From positions 1 to 64,000 of the forward strand of contig MSJI02000839.1 of NCBI GenBank assembly GCA_001931905.2: DNA of 64,000 nt, read 5' to 3'. This DNA is from Cladosporium sp. IMV 00045. Its lineage: Eukaryota; Ascomycota; Dothideomycetes; Cladosporiales; Cladosporiaceae. Within the stretch, counting starts at the first letter, position 1. Each line of letters opens with the position of its first letter. A program made the position numbers and the translations under genes. This document shows positions 1-10,236 of the stretch, piece by piece. The notes beneath the pieces are model-generated. The model worked only from the letters and a program-made list of their open reading frames with translations, was not told where the DNA came from and did no database searches.

Positions 1-689
1 GGCCTTGTTCTGCGCGAATTCCTTCGTGGTGGCAGCGGACCATTCATCTGTTGGCTCGGCTGTCTGTATATCCTACCAGCATCTCTTGATGGCATTGGCC
101 TCATCCCTCCTGATCCGTGTCGTACCAAGCCTGAACCGCCTCCGTCTGCTGAACCCAGGTCTGACCGATAGCTATACGACGCCTGACTGAATCCCGAGCT
201 GGCGGAGGCGTTTGCCTGGTGGTACATGCCTGAGATCGGCCGAATGGCTCCTGATTGTGTGCTGGGATGACGCATCTGCGGGCCATAGCCAGATGGCTGC
301 GGTGGAAATGGCGGAGTCTGTTGAGGTTGATAGTCCAGCTGCATGCTGCTTCTGTGACTCAGGTGGGCGCCTCCGGTTGAATCTTGTTGCGTTGGCTGCA
401 CGGCAGATAAGGGTGCATGTTGGGTTGTGGGAGGCGATCCATTCGTGTTCTGTAATGTATACTCGTCCGCTTGGAAGCCTAATCCAGAACCATAATCGGA
501 ACTTTGATGTGACAGGGTGGGGAGGAGGTCTTGTCGTCTGTTTTCGGTCACGGTGCTACCACATGAGTGGGACGACGCGGGCGGGTTCGAGGCGGGAGGA
601 GGAGAGGTCGGAGAGCCCACGGCTTCATCGTCCGGGTTGGCGATGCGCAGACCGCCCAGCGACTGCGAGAGACTCAAGTCGCCAGACAT
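1..689 (-). CDS. N-terminal part of an unrecognised low-complexity protein, cut by the window edge
   Basis: A minus-strand frame opens at an ATG at 689 and stays open to base 1, giving at least 229 residues with no stop. The protein begins MSGDLSLSQSLGGLRIANPD and is then rich in Ser, Pro, Gln and Gly, with repeated Gln/Pro stretches and a basic PPRRNSRRTR run near the window edge. Sustained openness and ordinary codon use argue for real coding sequence. No domain is visible; such N-termini are usual in fungal regulators (kinases, RNA-binding proteins, transcription factors), so function is unknown and the recognisable domain probably lies beyond the left edge. An upstream intron in the 5' leader cannot be excluded. 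The longer ORFs on either strand over 600-1200 are GC-rich shadows. Confidence 0.7.
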   Translation of the reverse strand, partial: MSGDLSLSQSLGGLRIANPDDEAVGSPTSPPPASNPPASSHSCGSTVTENRRQDLLPTLSHQSSDYGSGLGFQADEYTLQNTNGSPPTTQHAPLSAVQPTQQDSTGGAHLSHRSSMQLDYQPQQTPPFPPQPSGYGPQMRHPSTQSGAIRPISGMYHQANASASSGFSQASYSYRSDLGSADGGGSGLVRHGSGGMRPMPSRDAGRIYRQPSQQMNGPLPPRRNSRRTR

Positions 690-1762
690 TCTGCGTGGCC
701 GAAGCCAATGCCGGGAGCCAGCGGGGCGGCGAAGCTGTGTGCAGGCGAGGTGCGGAACGAGCGTCGGTTATGCCGGAGCATGGAGTTTTGGCGTATGCGG
801 TGGGCGGGTGTATATCTAGCGAGTGGACAGGGAGGGTGACGACGAAATGCGGCGACAGGGAGGTGAGGTGGCACGGCGGAGGGCCTGAGTGGTAGAGCGG
901 TAGAGCGGTAGAAGAGCGGAGAGGAGCTGAAGGCGGCGGCGATGGCGGACGGCTGTAGGGAGCGGTGGCGGTGGGCGGCGGTGCAATGGATGGAGGGGAG
1001 GGTGTACCGGCGGGATGGGAGTGATCGTGTCTATTCTCGTATGCAGGCTTATTTATTAGCCAGACAGACACAGACGGGCTCGACGGGGTGATGTTGTACT
1101 GACTGGCTGACAGGGAGACTTCAAGTCGCCCGCCCGCCAGCCCTAACACGCCAGATCGCAGTGCACATCCCAGCAAAACACGTGACCTGTCAGTCACGCC
1201 CAGCGCCACTGAGATCACTCTTCTTCAGCCCTACATGTATGTACCGGATACCTTACCTCACCTACATATTACTACCGTACATACATGTTATATGCATACA
1301 TACATACAATCCATCTGCCATTATATTCCTATCGGCTTCATTTGTGCTTCTCTCTGCCTTTGATCAACAGGCCTCTCTTCCTGTGCATCGTACATGATGC
1401 CATCTCCTATACCTCCTGACGGTAAGCCGCCTGCTAATCTGGCGGTGGAAGAACAATGTGTTCGGCGATAGACACATTGTGTGTAAGACAGGGCTCCTCA
1501 GACTCCTTGGAAGCTGTGTCGTCCGCGACTCATTTTCCAGACGCTTGTGTTATGTGGCATTCTTTTACTGTCTTTCACTTCGCAGGCGAGACAATCGCCT
1601 TCATCTCGACTTGTCAGGTGTCTGAGCCATGCAGCAAACACATCTTATGCAGGCTGGGTGAGCCAAAGCCAGCTTTGGAGGTGTGCCTTTGAAAACGGGG
1701 TTAAATTTCTCGCATATCTGTCACCCAGAGAACGACAACCGACACGACACCGCAAGTCTACC
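690..1762. other. intergenic, divergent promoter region with TACA/CATA microsatellite-like tract
   Basis: No supportable gene. Bases 885-920 hold a short tandem array of a GTAGAGCG-like unit. Bases about 1228-1312 are rich in TACA, CATA and TGTA units with several small palindromes. The region separates two divergently transcribed genes and must hold both promoters. Confidence 0.6.
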
Positions 1763-2925
1763 ATGGATCAGTTCACGATAAGAATCGCCAAGCCCAAAGG
1801 GCACAGCATGTTCGCCAATAATCCGATTCGACGCGGCGCCAGAATCATCGCGGAAACTCCACTCTTGTGGATTCGCACGGGTGTTTCTTTGGATCTGTTC
1901 GATGAAGACGCGTTTGTCTCCGCTGGCGACCGCTCCGTGCTGCTACCATCATGCGTCGAAGGGACCAACTCTCTGACCAACAGAAAGTCCTGTTCGATAG
2001 TCTTTGCTTCCAAGAAAGGTCCGCCGCAGACCTGAACAGTGAAAAAGGCAGTCGTCGCGATCCATTGACAAATGCCGAGTGGACATGCTTATCTCGCTTC
2101 CAGACGAACTGCTTCAACATCCGTGAGGGCCCCGAGTCACAGGACGAGAAAAGAAAAACCTACGTCGTCTTCGAGAAGATTTCCCGCATCAATCATTCAT
2201 GCAAACCCAATGCCGCTTGGTAGTGGCATTCCATTCTTCAGCAAGGTGTGATTCAAGCACTTCAACCAATCCCGAAAGGTACAGAGATTACCATCAATTA
2301 TTGTGCAACCCTTGAAGATACTCTCAAAAGCAGAGCTGACAGACGCGCTCACTTGAGAGACAATTGGGGTTTTGATTGCACTTGCTCGGTCTGTAAGAGT
2401 GGACCAATCGCAGATCAGCAAAGACAACAAGCTCGTGACTCTCATCGCCAATTGCTTGATTTGCAACGTGATCTCGAAGAAAGCCGCCGCAATGGGACCG
2501 ACGAGGGGACCTGTGCACAGGTACACCAGCCTCAAAGACGAATCCTACGACTCTTCGACGACGTCTGTACCAGATTCAAAGGGCTAGGCATCCTTGATCA
2601 GGGCCTATCTGAAATGTGAGTCAAGATCTTCGCAAACCCGCCTGCTTCTGCTAACAGTTATAGTTACAACAAGAAAATGGAGTATCATGAAGCTCGTGCC
2701 GACCGTGAAGAAGGCACAACTTGGAGGGTTTGTGGGCGATGCCAGTTGGTGACCCACCCGCGCGCTCACCTTGATGCTGCAATTCCAGCTTGCCACGAGA
2801 TGGAACAGATTGATATCCGCTGCTATGGAGTCGACCATCCGAACGTCAAAGAAGATTCTGAAAAGCGCGCGGTTTTACTGGAAAAACGTCAAGTGTGCAA
2901 GAGTCCCAAGGAGCAGAGAACATGA
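1763..2925 (+). pseudogene. SET-domain protein gene with an in-frame TAG in the SET core
   Basis: Three exons can be read: 1763-1911, 1962-2615 and 2664-2925, with introns 1912-1961 (GTTTGT...AAG) and 2616-2663 (GTGAGT...TATAG, with a CTAAC branch site). The product has the fungal SET layout: an early FTIRIAKPKGHSMFA segment, the cofactor/active-site motif RINHSCKPNA, then GTEITINY, then a post-SET-like CTCSVCKS cysteine cluster and a C-terminal CYGVDHPNVKED segment typical of this family. Such proteins are usually putative lysine methyltransferases. Codon 137, at 2221-2223, is TAG and falls immediately after the NHSCKPNA motif; the same frame continues with good SET similarity, so the stop is a lesion. 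A 22-nt GT-AG segment over the stop is too short to be an intron. The first intron is less certain than the second. Confidence 0.7.
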
Positions 2926-3340
2926 ACTCAACATACGTCTCTGTCATTTCTTTCAAGGTTTGTCTGTGGATGGTTGGGGGCTATCATTGGGAGTCATGCG
3001 CTTGAGGCGATTGGGGTACGGTGAAAGAAGGTATCGATTTGGGAGAACACGGAATCGCTATATCCGAGCAACAGATCTGCCTGTGGTGTTTCGTTCTCAT
3101 ATGAGACATTTTTGGTGATTGTAGGTGCATGGGACAAGACATTGGATGCGGAAGCTTTGCTTTGCGGTTGCGATTTCCTGGTATAATAAGTACTTACCTC
3201 TTTCCTCAACCCCAATCTCATGAGCTCCTTCTAAGACCTCGTCTGTTATTATCGTACGCACAGTTGCTGTTAGCGAGTTTTGTTTACACGGGCCGCAATA
3301 ATACAGGCATTCTCGTCTCGTTAACCACCATACCTGATCC
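2926..3340. other. intergenic, no gene seen
   Basis: Contains only short frames without a recognisable product. It is the 3' flank of the SET gene and the 5' flank of the next gene on the same strand. Confidence 0.5.
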
Positions 3341-5770
3341 ATGGATGATGCTCACGAGCAACAAGGCTGCGAAAACGACATGATACGCTGCAACCCTTCA
3401 CAGATCCGCCTCACAACCTCCGACGTGGTTGATGTCGATAGGAGAATGGCCAACAGACAGCGAGCGTCTACTGATATCAACAAGGGCAAAGCGAGACTGA
3501 GCATTGCGCCACGTCTACCACAGATCATCACAGACGGCGATTTCCTATTTCACCATGCATCGACAGCAACTCTCCATGTATCCGCCTCTCCAGAGAAAGA
3601 CGCATCAGAGCGCCAGCCACCCTCCCTACCTGACCATGAGCGATCAACGCCACGACTACAAGCACATCTGTCACAAGGCAACGATCTGGCCACAGCACAT
3701 GAAGAACCAACAAAGATCGACCCCCTAAAGTTGTCACCCTCATCGGCACCAAGGCTTGCTGTGCCGCGGCTGGAGATATCGCACCACAGATACCTTCGAC
3801 ATCGCCGACGCCAGACCTCGCCTTCCCATCATCGGATTCCCAACTCTGACGGCGCTCACGATCATGATCCCATCACTCTGCAAGAGCCAGGTTCAGAATC
3901 TCGTAGGCCGGTCCCGATCCATGCTGGCCGAGAGGTGTTCCGCGAACTTCCAGGCAGTGATTCTAATGCCCGCTCACCGCATGCCAGTACCCATGAAACG
4001 TGGGCTCAGCCTCACCGTCCATCACCCACCACTACACTACGAGCAACAACTGAAGTTGAACGAGCCAACGCGCCAACTGTCGCTATTTTAGACGACCGCA
4101 TTGGAGGACCAGGTCACACCTTCGACCCCGGTGCAGCTCCCTTCACGCCACGGGTGCGTTTCGGGTCCACAACAGTCCACCCAAGCACAGAGCAGTCGGA
4201 GTCTGACTCTACGCAATCGAACTTCAGTCCTGCCTTGCGTATTCAATCTCCATCTGATCAAAATTCAAACACTAGCCGCGAAGGTCGTTCCCAAGCGAGG
4301 CCAGAGCACTCGCAAGTGCAGACCAGGACAAGTACCCTTTCCCCGGGGTCACACGTGCGACGGGTGCGCTCGAATGCAATCTCGTCACGTTCTCGACGCT
4401 CTTCGCCAAACCTGGATCGTTATCCTCTGCTCCTACCAATCAGTAGTGGCACAAGTACGGGTCGCAATGCTTTCGATCGAGGCAGCAGGGTATCATCCCG
4501 TGAACATTATACTAGTCATCTATCACCCCAACAACCACAACACCTGAACGATCAGATTACAGCTCCAGCAATCGATGCCATCACCTCGTCCACTCACGCA
4601 AGCCCTCCTTTTCCCAGCTCACCAATCGTTTCATCGAGCAGTCACTCCAGTCCGGACATCAACCGACCAAGACCTTCACCTGTCATTCATGGTCGGAGTA
4701 GCTCACTGCTGTGGCATGAGAACTCGCCTCAACCATCAGCGTCCAGCCGTGTGCCGAGCATCGTCAGTGCTGCGAGCGGCATATCTATTACAAACGCGCC
4801 TGACTGCAGAACCTCAACGCAACGCTGCTCGCCGAATGCAGCTGAGGAGTTCCTCAAATGCCGGTCATCGCCATTGGACGGTTTGACTGCGGAGCTGAGC
4901 AGATTGTCTACTGCTTTGAGCTCACGAGAGGTGCGTGTTGACGCCAAATGCCACAGTCCTTCATCGACTAGGCGCGTCCGGCTCTTGAGCGGCACCCTTT
5001 CGGATGGCAACGGTGCGATCCACGAGAATTTTCATGAGCCTAGAAATGAGTTGGCCCTTGACACTTCGGCCATCGCCTTTACCGATGACAGGGAGGCATC
5101 ATCCATGGGACTGCTCGCATCGCCATCACGCATGAATATACCTCGAACACCAGCTGCACCCATCACGCCTGACGCACGCCTCAATACACCAGCGATCCAA
5201 CGACTGTCCCACCTTACCAAAGCCCAGCCTCACGCAGCCACCATCGAAACAACAACACCAGCCCCAAAACCAGCTGTCACAGCAACACCAACACCAAAAG
5301 TCACCATCTACAACGACGCCACGCCCGCCCACCTACAACCCCAAACGCCCGCCGACCTTCACCGCTCCAGCAGGCGTACACGTAATCGATCTGACTCCAG
5401 CATCCACCGGGAGGCATTCTGCGTCGGACCCATCCTCGTCGCTCATCGGCCTGCGATACCGGAGCGGAAGGCTTATCGAAATACTTATCCGACGAATATA
5501 CCTAGAAGAGTGAACCATGGCATTCCGAACAACGAAAGTATGACCACTTCATCAAGCATGCATGCTGGATTGAGCGCCGAAGTAACAATCAGAACCGACA
5601 TCTCAACTACAGGAAGCGAAATCACCAACAGTGACGAGCGCGAGAACGAATTGGAAGCTCATCTCACGCGCCTCGAGAGTGAACGCGATACTTGGAGTCG
5701 GAGAAGGCAGGGCGGAAGCTTGGATGTCACACCGCCGAGGGAAGGACGATTCGAGAGGTTCTTGGATTGA
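3341..5770 (+). CDS. 809-residue disordered Ser/Pro/Thr-rich protein, unrecognised
   Basis: A single uninterrupted frame of 809 codons from an ATG at 3341, which by its length alone is very unlikely to be chance. The protein is dominated by Ser, Pro, Thr, Arg and His, with many SPS/SSP and TP motifs that would suit proline-directed phosphorylation, and no signal peptide or membrane segment. Residues about 750-800 include an acidic-basic stretch (ERENELEAHLTRLESERDTW) that looks like a short coiled coil. I recognise no family. It could be a scaffold, a cytoskeletal or septal protein, or a lineage-specific orphan; none of these is supported by a motif. The neighbouring gene is convergent, with about 140 bases between the stops. 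Confidence 0.75.
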   Translation: MDDAHEQQGCENDMIRCNPSQIRLTTSDVVDVDRRMANRQRASTDINKGKARLSIAPRLPQIITDGDFLFHHASTATLHVSASPEKDASERQPPSLPDHERSTPRLQAHLSQGNDLATAHEEPTKIDPLKLSPSSAPRLAVPRLEISHHRYLRHRRRQTSPSHHRIPNSDGAHDHDPITLQEPGSESRRPVPIHAGREVFRELPGSDSNARSPHASTHETWAQPHRPSPTTTLRATTEVERANAPTVAILDDRIGGPGHTFDPGAAPFTPRVRFGSTTVHPSTEQSESDSTQSNFSPALRIQSPSDQNSNTSREGRSQARPEHSQVQTRTSTLSPGSHVRRVRSNAISSRSRRSSPNLDRYPLLLPISSGTSTGRNAFDRGSRVSSREHYTSHLSPQQPQHLNDQITAPAIDAITSSTHASPPFPSSPIVSSSSHSSPDINRPRPSPVIHGRSSSLLWHENSPQPSASSRVPSIVSAASGISITNAPDCRTSTQRCSPNAAEEFLKCRSSPLDGLTAELSRLSTALSSREVRVDAKCHSPSSTRRVRLLSGTLSDGNGAIHENFHEPRNELALDTSAIAFTDDREASSMGLLASPSRMNIPRTPAAPITPDARLNTPAIQRLSHLTKAQPHAATIETTTPAPKPAVTATPTPKVTIYNDATPAHLQPQTPADLHRSSRRTRNRSDSSIHREAFCVGPILVAHRPAIPERKAYRNTYPTNIPRRVNHGIPNNESMTTSSSMHAGLSAEVTIRTDISTTGSEITNSDERENELEAHLTRLESERDTWSRRRQGGSLDVTPPREGRFERFLD

Positions 5771-5909
5771 GATTCCAGAGCATCAATTCGAGCGGTTGGA
5801 TGCATTTTATCAATCGGTATCATGATCATTACGTGGCAGGATAATATGTACATCTACACCGAACAGAACACAAACCCCAGACTCCAATGACATACAAATA
5901 CAAAAACGT

Positions 5910-8878
5910 CTAGCACTGCCCCTTGTTGCTGAACCCAGCCGCCCTATCAACCGCCCTCCTCGCACAATGACCTGAGATGAGAGCCGGAAGTTGGCCGTAA
6001 GCTTCCCACTCCGCCCCATCCTCCGCCGGCTCATCGTAGTATTTGAACGACCAAGCCATGGTAGCGCCGCAATTCTTGAATTCCTTGTGGAGACCTTTGC
6101 ACCAGTCACTGCTCAGATGACCGGCACCCGTGACGATAACGGCGTAAAATAGAACACGGAAGGGGGCTTTGCAGTGGCCGAACGGTGCGTCTGGGGGCGG
6201 TGGGCGCTTTTGTGTCGGCTCGATTGTGTATTTGATGCCGTTCTTGTCTGCGAGGCTGCCTCCGTGTTTCCAGTTCACTTTGTTTTGATCACCTGGCATG
6301 CTGCAGCCGTTGCTGTAGATTGGAAATGTTAGCAGCGGTGTGGGTCATACATGTAGTTCTGGAGGAAGCTTACTTGACGACGCTCATGTAGTATTGACAT
6401 TCGTCCCAGAAGACCTGATAGTTGCGAGGCCGTTGCGGCCACTCTGTCTTCAATATCACACGGCTAGGCGTTCCATCGTTGTATATTTGCTCAAACATAT
6501 AGCCAGATTTCGCAAATTCTGTTTTGGCAGATTCCTTGCAGTAAGTGTCGATGTTAGATTACAAGGTCCCTGATCGATGTAATGGTTGGTGTCGACGGGG
6601 TTGCATTTTTGGTTATCACCGTCATATCGATCCCAGATCTGACGCATGACGAGCGGTTCGATCCTGAGAGTCGCATCCACAGTCGGGTAGTTCGAGTCGA
6701 TCGTGCCGCCGTGCTTAAAGTTGCTTCCACCTTCTTTGGGAACGTTGCATCCGTCCATCACGACATCAAGCCATGACATGCAGCCATGTTCGCTGATGAC
6801 TCCATTGTCACTGTCCCATTTGATGGATATGTTCATGTAGTCGAAGCCCGAGTTGTAGGTGCCACTGGTCATCTGACCTGTCGAACCGTGAACGTTGTCG
6901 AAATCTTTATTAGATATTAGTATGTTGATGAAGGGAGCAGCTGAACATGGCCTCTTCACATACCTGAGCAAAACTCATTCAGCGCAGACCGCATGGCATC
7001 ACGATCTGACCATGTGCTGGTGGAATTTATGTTACAAGCAGCGCCAGGTAGCTCGGGCCAGCCTTCGCCGGTGGTATTTGCTTGCTCTGGCGGCATTGCG
7101 CCTTCGAGACCTGGTGTACGTGTCAGCACTGTTCTCGCGGCTTAGGCAGTCTACTTACCCAGGCATTCAGCGTTACCATGCGCCATTTGGAATAAGATGA
7201 GGTTGGAAATAATTGCATGACCGGCTTGTGTTAGGTGAAACACTCTGAAAGTCAAGTCTGACACGAACAGCTTCTTAACATTGAACGCTTGCATCTGCAC
7301 TGGCTGATCACTTCCGAGTAGTACATGTGTCTTGTTTGCGATGACGGTACCCACTTCCGTATCATTAGCAGTCGCAGCTTTGGTAGGATTAGTGAAGCCG
7401 GAGACAGTAGTGCTGTTAGAGAACCGCAATTGAGTGCTTTGAGTGGAAAAGCTGGCCGTATCAAAAACCGTCGCCGAAAGAGACTTTGGATCCCAGCACG
7501 TGGCTTCCTCGATTTTGCGTTTGTGACTTGAAAGAACCCTCGGCAAATGTAAAGTTCCATGGGGACTTTGTCCTTCGAATTGATTGCAGAGCAGCATAAC
7601 GAGAAGCCGCTGGTGCAACAGAGGCCTCCTCAATATTGCCAACCTGGTCGTCCAGCTCGTCTTCGACTTCTTGCTGCAAGTCAAGATTCGCATTCTAGTC
7701 ATTGAGTGCCGCATATTCGTCGTCTCCATCGTCGATGCTCTCCCTGATTGCGTCTTGGATCAAGGATCCGTAAAACTCGCGCAATGTTCCATTGGCTGGC
7801 AAGGTGTCGTCGTTGTCGTCATCGCTTTGTCGACGCTTAAGATCGTCGTGAGTATGCTTTTCTAGAAAAGGTGTGTCCCTGGACCACATTTGGTAAAAGA
7901 AAAGTTCCCGACGATTAGCACCTCTGCCGCGACTCTCATCCTGGCTGGACTGACAGAATGTGCCATGGGTCGATTGTACAATCGAATCATAATCGATGAA
8001 GTGAACGCTTGGGCCTGCTCGCTCGACAGCAAGTCGTAATGCCTTGTTCATCGCGAGCACGACCTCATTCATCATCCTTCGTCTGTGTTGTGTAAGAGGT
8101 TCCTTGTTGAAGATGTTAACCCACACGTGCCACGGAACTTTATCGCATGCGGCATCGGATTCATCGAAAAATCTATCATAGCCGGTGTAGTACCTGCTGC
8201 ACGTCAAAAAAGTATCCCAGCATTTATGAGAGCAAGACTTACACTTTGCCGGATGATGTGAGCTTCGATTTGACAAGTTCGATTGAATCATCCAGAGAGG
8301 ATGCAAAATCGTTGCTCTGGATAATCGCAAGAGCTTCCTCCAACTTTTCTTGACATGACGGGTGCATCAGCGGACCGTAAAAGCTGTACACACAAGCGTT
8401 CAAGATCGAGGTGAGTTGAGCATTGTTGCCTCCCTAGAACGCCGATCAGTCTCCACTCAGTATTCTAATTGCACACTCAGCATTACCGCAGAAACCATCA
8501 CAAACTCTTGGCCAGTTGAGAGACTTTCGGCTTGTTCATGAATATCGGACACAAGCGCTCCACTGCAAGCTTTGTATGTGAAGTCGAGCTTGTCCTCATC
8601 CACTCCCAGATGGAGTGCAACCAAATTCGCGTAGGACGCATCGTTTTGCGCACAGTTCCAAGCGAGCTCGTTGCCGGCTCCGATGCCAGCAGCATATCTG
8701 TATTGTGAATACAATCAGCTTTGTGGGACTTTTGCGAGTCTGGAGAGCCTTACGAATCACCAATGGCCGCTCCTTTGGTATAGAACGGTCAATCGAAGGG
8801 GTCTTCATCATCAGCACCGAATGTTGACTTGATCAACAGAGAGCATGAGATATATAAGTGGATAAGAATGTGAGCCAT
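5910..8878 (-). pseudogene. secreted SGNH/GDSL-type hydrolase gene with several disabling lesions
   Basis: Seven exons can be traced: 8878-8754, 8697-8487, 8433-8243, 8193-7159, 7110-6964, 6904-6374 and 6312-5910, with six canonical introns of 48-61 nt. The product starts with a signal peptide (MAHILIHLYISCSLLIKS), then the block I motif AAIGDSYAAGIGAGN with the nucleophile Ser, SAGGNN in the block III position, TGYDRFFDE, and FHLTQAGH in the catalytic His block. A Cys-rich C-terminal half follows. This is the fungal SGNH esterase/lipase layout. Four faults break it: TGA at 8791-8789 (codon 30, where Trp would fit), TAG at about 7697-7695, a frame change near 7525-7530 and another near 6550-6565. 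Splice sites are all preserved, so decay looks recent. An unrecognised extra intron could explain at most one or two of these. Confidence 0.75.
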
Positions 8879-9733
8879 CGATAGGGGAAGTAGCAAGGGC
8901 TTGCCTCAAAAAATATGTGCGCTCAAGAGGAACATGACCATAGAAATTTTCGTGGACATGATGAGTTATCTGTACAATCATGTCGATTGACCTTCTGCGT
9001 TGCGGCATTGATGAGATGGTATGCCGAATCACTTTGCTGCACCTGTAAGCGTGGTCGTTGGCGCCACAGCGGGGCGTAGCGCCAGGCAAGTAGAGACGGA
9101 TTCAGCTCGGCTATGGAAAACATTAGCTCGCATGCGCTAACAAGCAAAGAATAAAGATCAAGTCAAGGATTGTTCTGCGGCGCCGGCAGCAAAAGCTGTC
9201 CAGAGCTACACCGACCACGAGCAGACGCCGAACCAACACAGCGCCACACGGCCGCATGTAGCGAACATTGTTTACCGAAATGAGATGTTGTCAGAATAGA
9301 CGATTGAATCTTCGCACCCGCCAACGCCGCCAACATGCAGTTAAGGAAGACTCATGAGCGCGTATTACTTTGTTGTGAATTGCTAACTCATTACCGCTCT
9401 TGCAACCTTTGAGACGTGGAAACCTCGTCGCCTCAATTCTGTGTCTGAGGATAGATTGCCTAGGCGTGAAACCTCTTTGACGATGTTTCGTGCATGTGGA
9501 AGCAGTAAATCTGATGGACGCGGCTTAGGAATGGCACTTGGTGATTATCTTTGGATTGGCCAGACGATTGCTAAAAATTGCCGGTCGGAAAGCATTGGGG
9601 CATGCTTAGATTCCATAAGCGTCAAGCTCACACTCGCGATTCGTGATAAAAGCCAGCCTGCTGTCGAATGAAATGTAGACATTGATTCCAAAGAATCATA
9701 AACACAAATCTCCAAGAGCAGGATCATCTCATC
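8879..9733. other. divergent intergenic region between two secreted-protein genes
   Basis: About 855 bases with no supportable gene. It lies between the start of the SGNH gene on the minus strand and the start of the small secreted protein on the plus strand, so it may act as a shared bidirectional promoter. Short frames here lack codon structure or a recognisable product. Confidence 0.5.
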
Positions 9734-10236
9734 ATGTTGGGTGAACGCAAAATATCCGCGACGCTTGCTTTCATTCTGGTATTTTCGATCGTTGGTCGAT
9801 CTTTTGCAGTCGATCCCGACCACTTAGGTAAGTTGCGCCAGAACAGGAATTCGTCCCAACGAGACAGAGGGATATCTCTGACGGAGGCGGGAGTAATCTT
9901 CCAGTGATCGAATGTTGTGTCAAGGGTCATCGCTGACATCTGTTAGACATCCAGCTGAACAAATCACTTTTCGAAAGCAAGACCAAGAAGGTCAGCTACG
10001 GCACAATAGTCCATATCGAAGGACTCAAGGACTGGAAAGACAGCCACATAGTTGATCTGGCCTTCCAAGCACACAAAAAATTCGTCAAACAATGGCAGCT
10101 GGACACCGATAAAGATAGTCCGAACAAAACCGACGGCCTTCATCGCGTGAAAGACAGACCATCAACGACAACGACTTTTGTTGTCGACAACACCGCATAC
10201 ATCTCCACATCTCTGAGAGGACGTGGAGGCTCCTGA
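9734..10236 (+). CDS. small secreted protein (127 aa), two exons, unrecognised
   Basis: ATG at 9734 opens a 31-codon exon encoding a clear signal peptide: basic MLGERK, then the hydrophobic core ATLAFILVFSIVG ending at SFA. A strong GTAAGT donor at 9828 pairs with a TTAG acceptor at 9945-9946, with a GCTGAC branch site, giving a 119-nt intron. Exon 2 runs 9947-10236 in frame to TGA. The mature protein (about 100 residues) has no cysteine, is Lys/Asp-rich, and ends TTTFVVDNTAYISTSLRGRG. The frame agreement across a well-formed intron together with a signal peptide is the evidence. I do not recognise the family. Its last 75 coding bases overlap the end of the F-box gene on the opposite strand. 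Role is unknown; being secreted, it acts outside the cell. Confidence 0.7.

Noticed and set aside
625..1218. 197-codon minus-strand frame over the first gene's leader
   Set aside because: Pro/Ser-rich translation of a GC-rich leader; the frame starting at 689 has the better start and stays open to the edge.
2215..2236. A 22-nt GT-AG segment that would remove the SET-domain stop
   Set aside because: Far below the shortest functional fungal intron, and it lacks a branch site.
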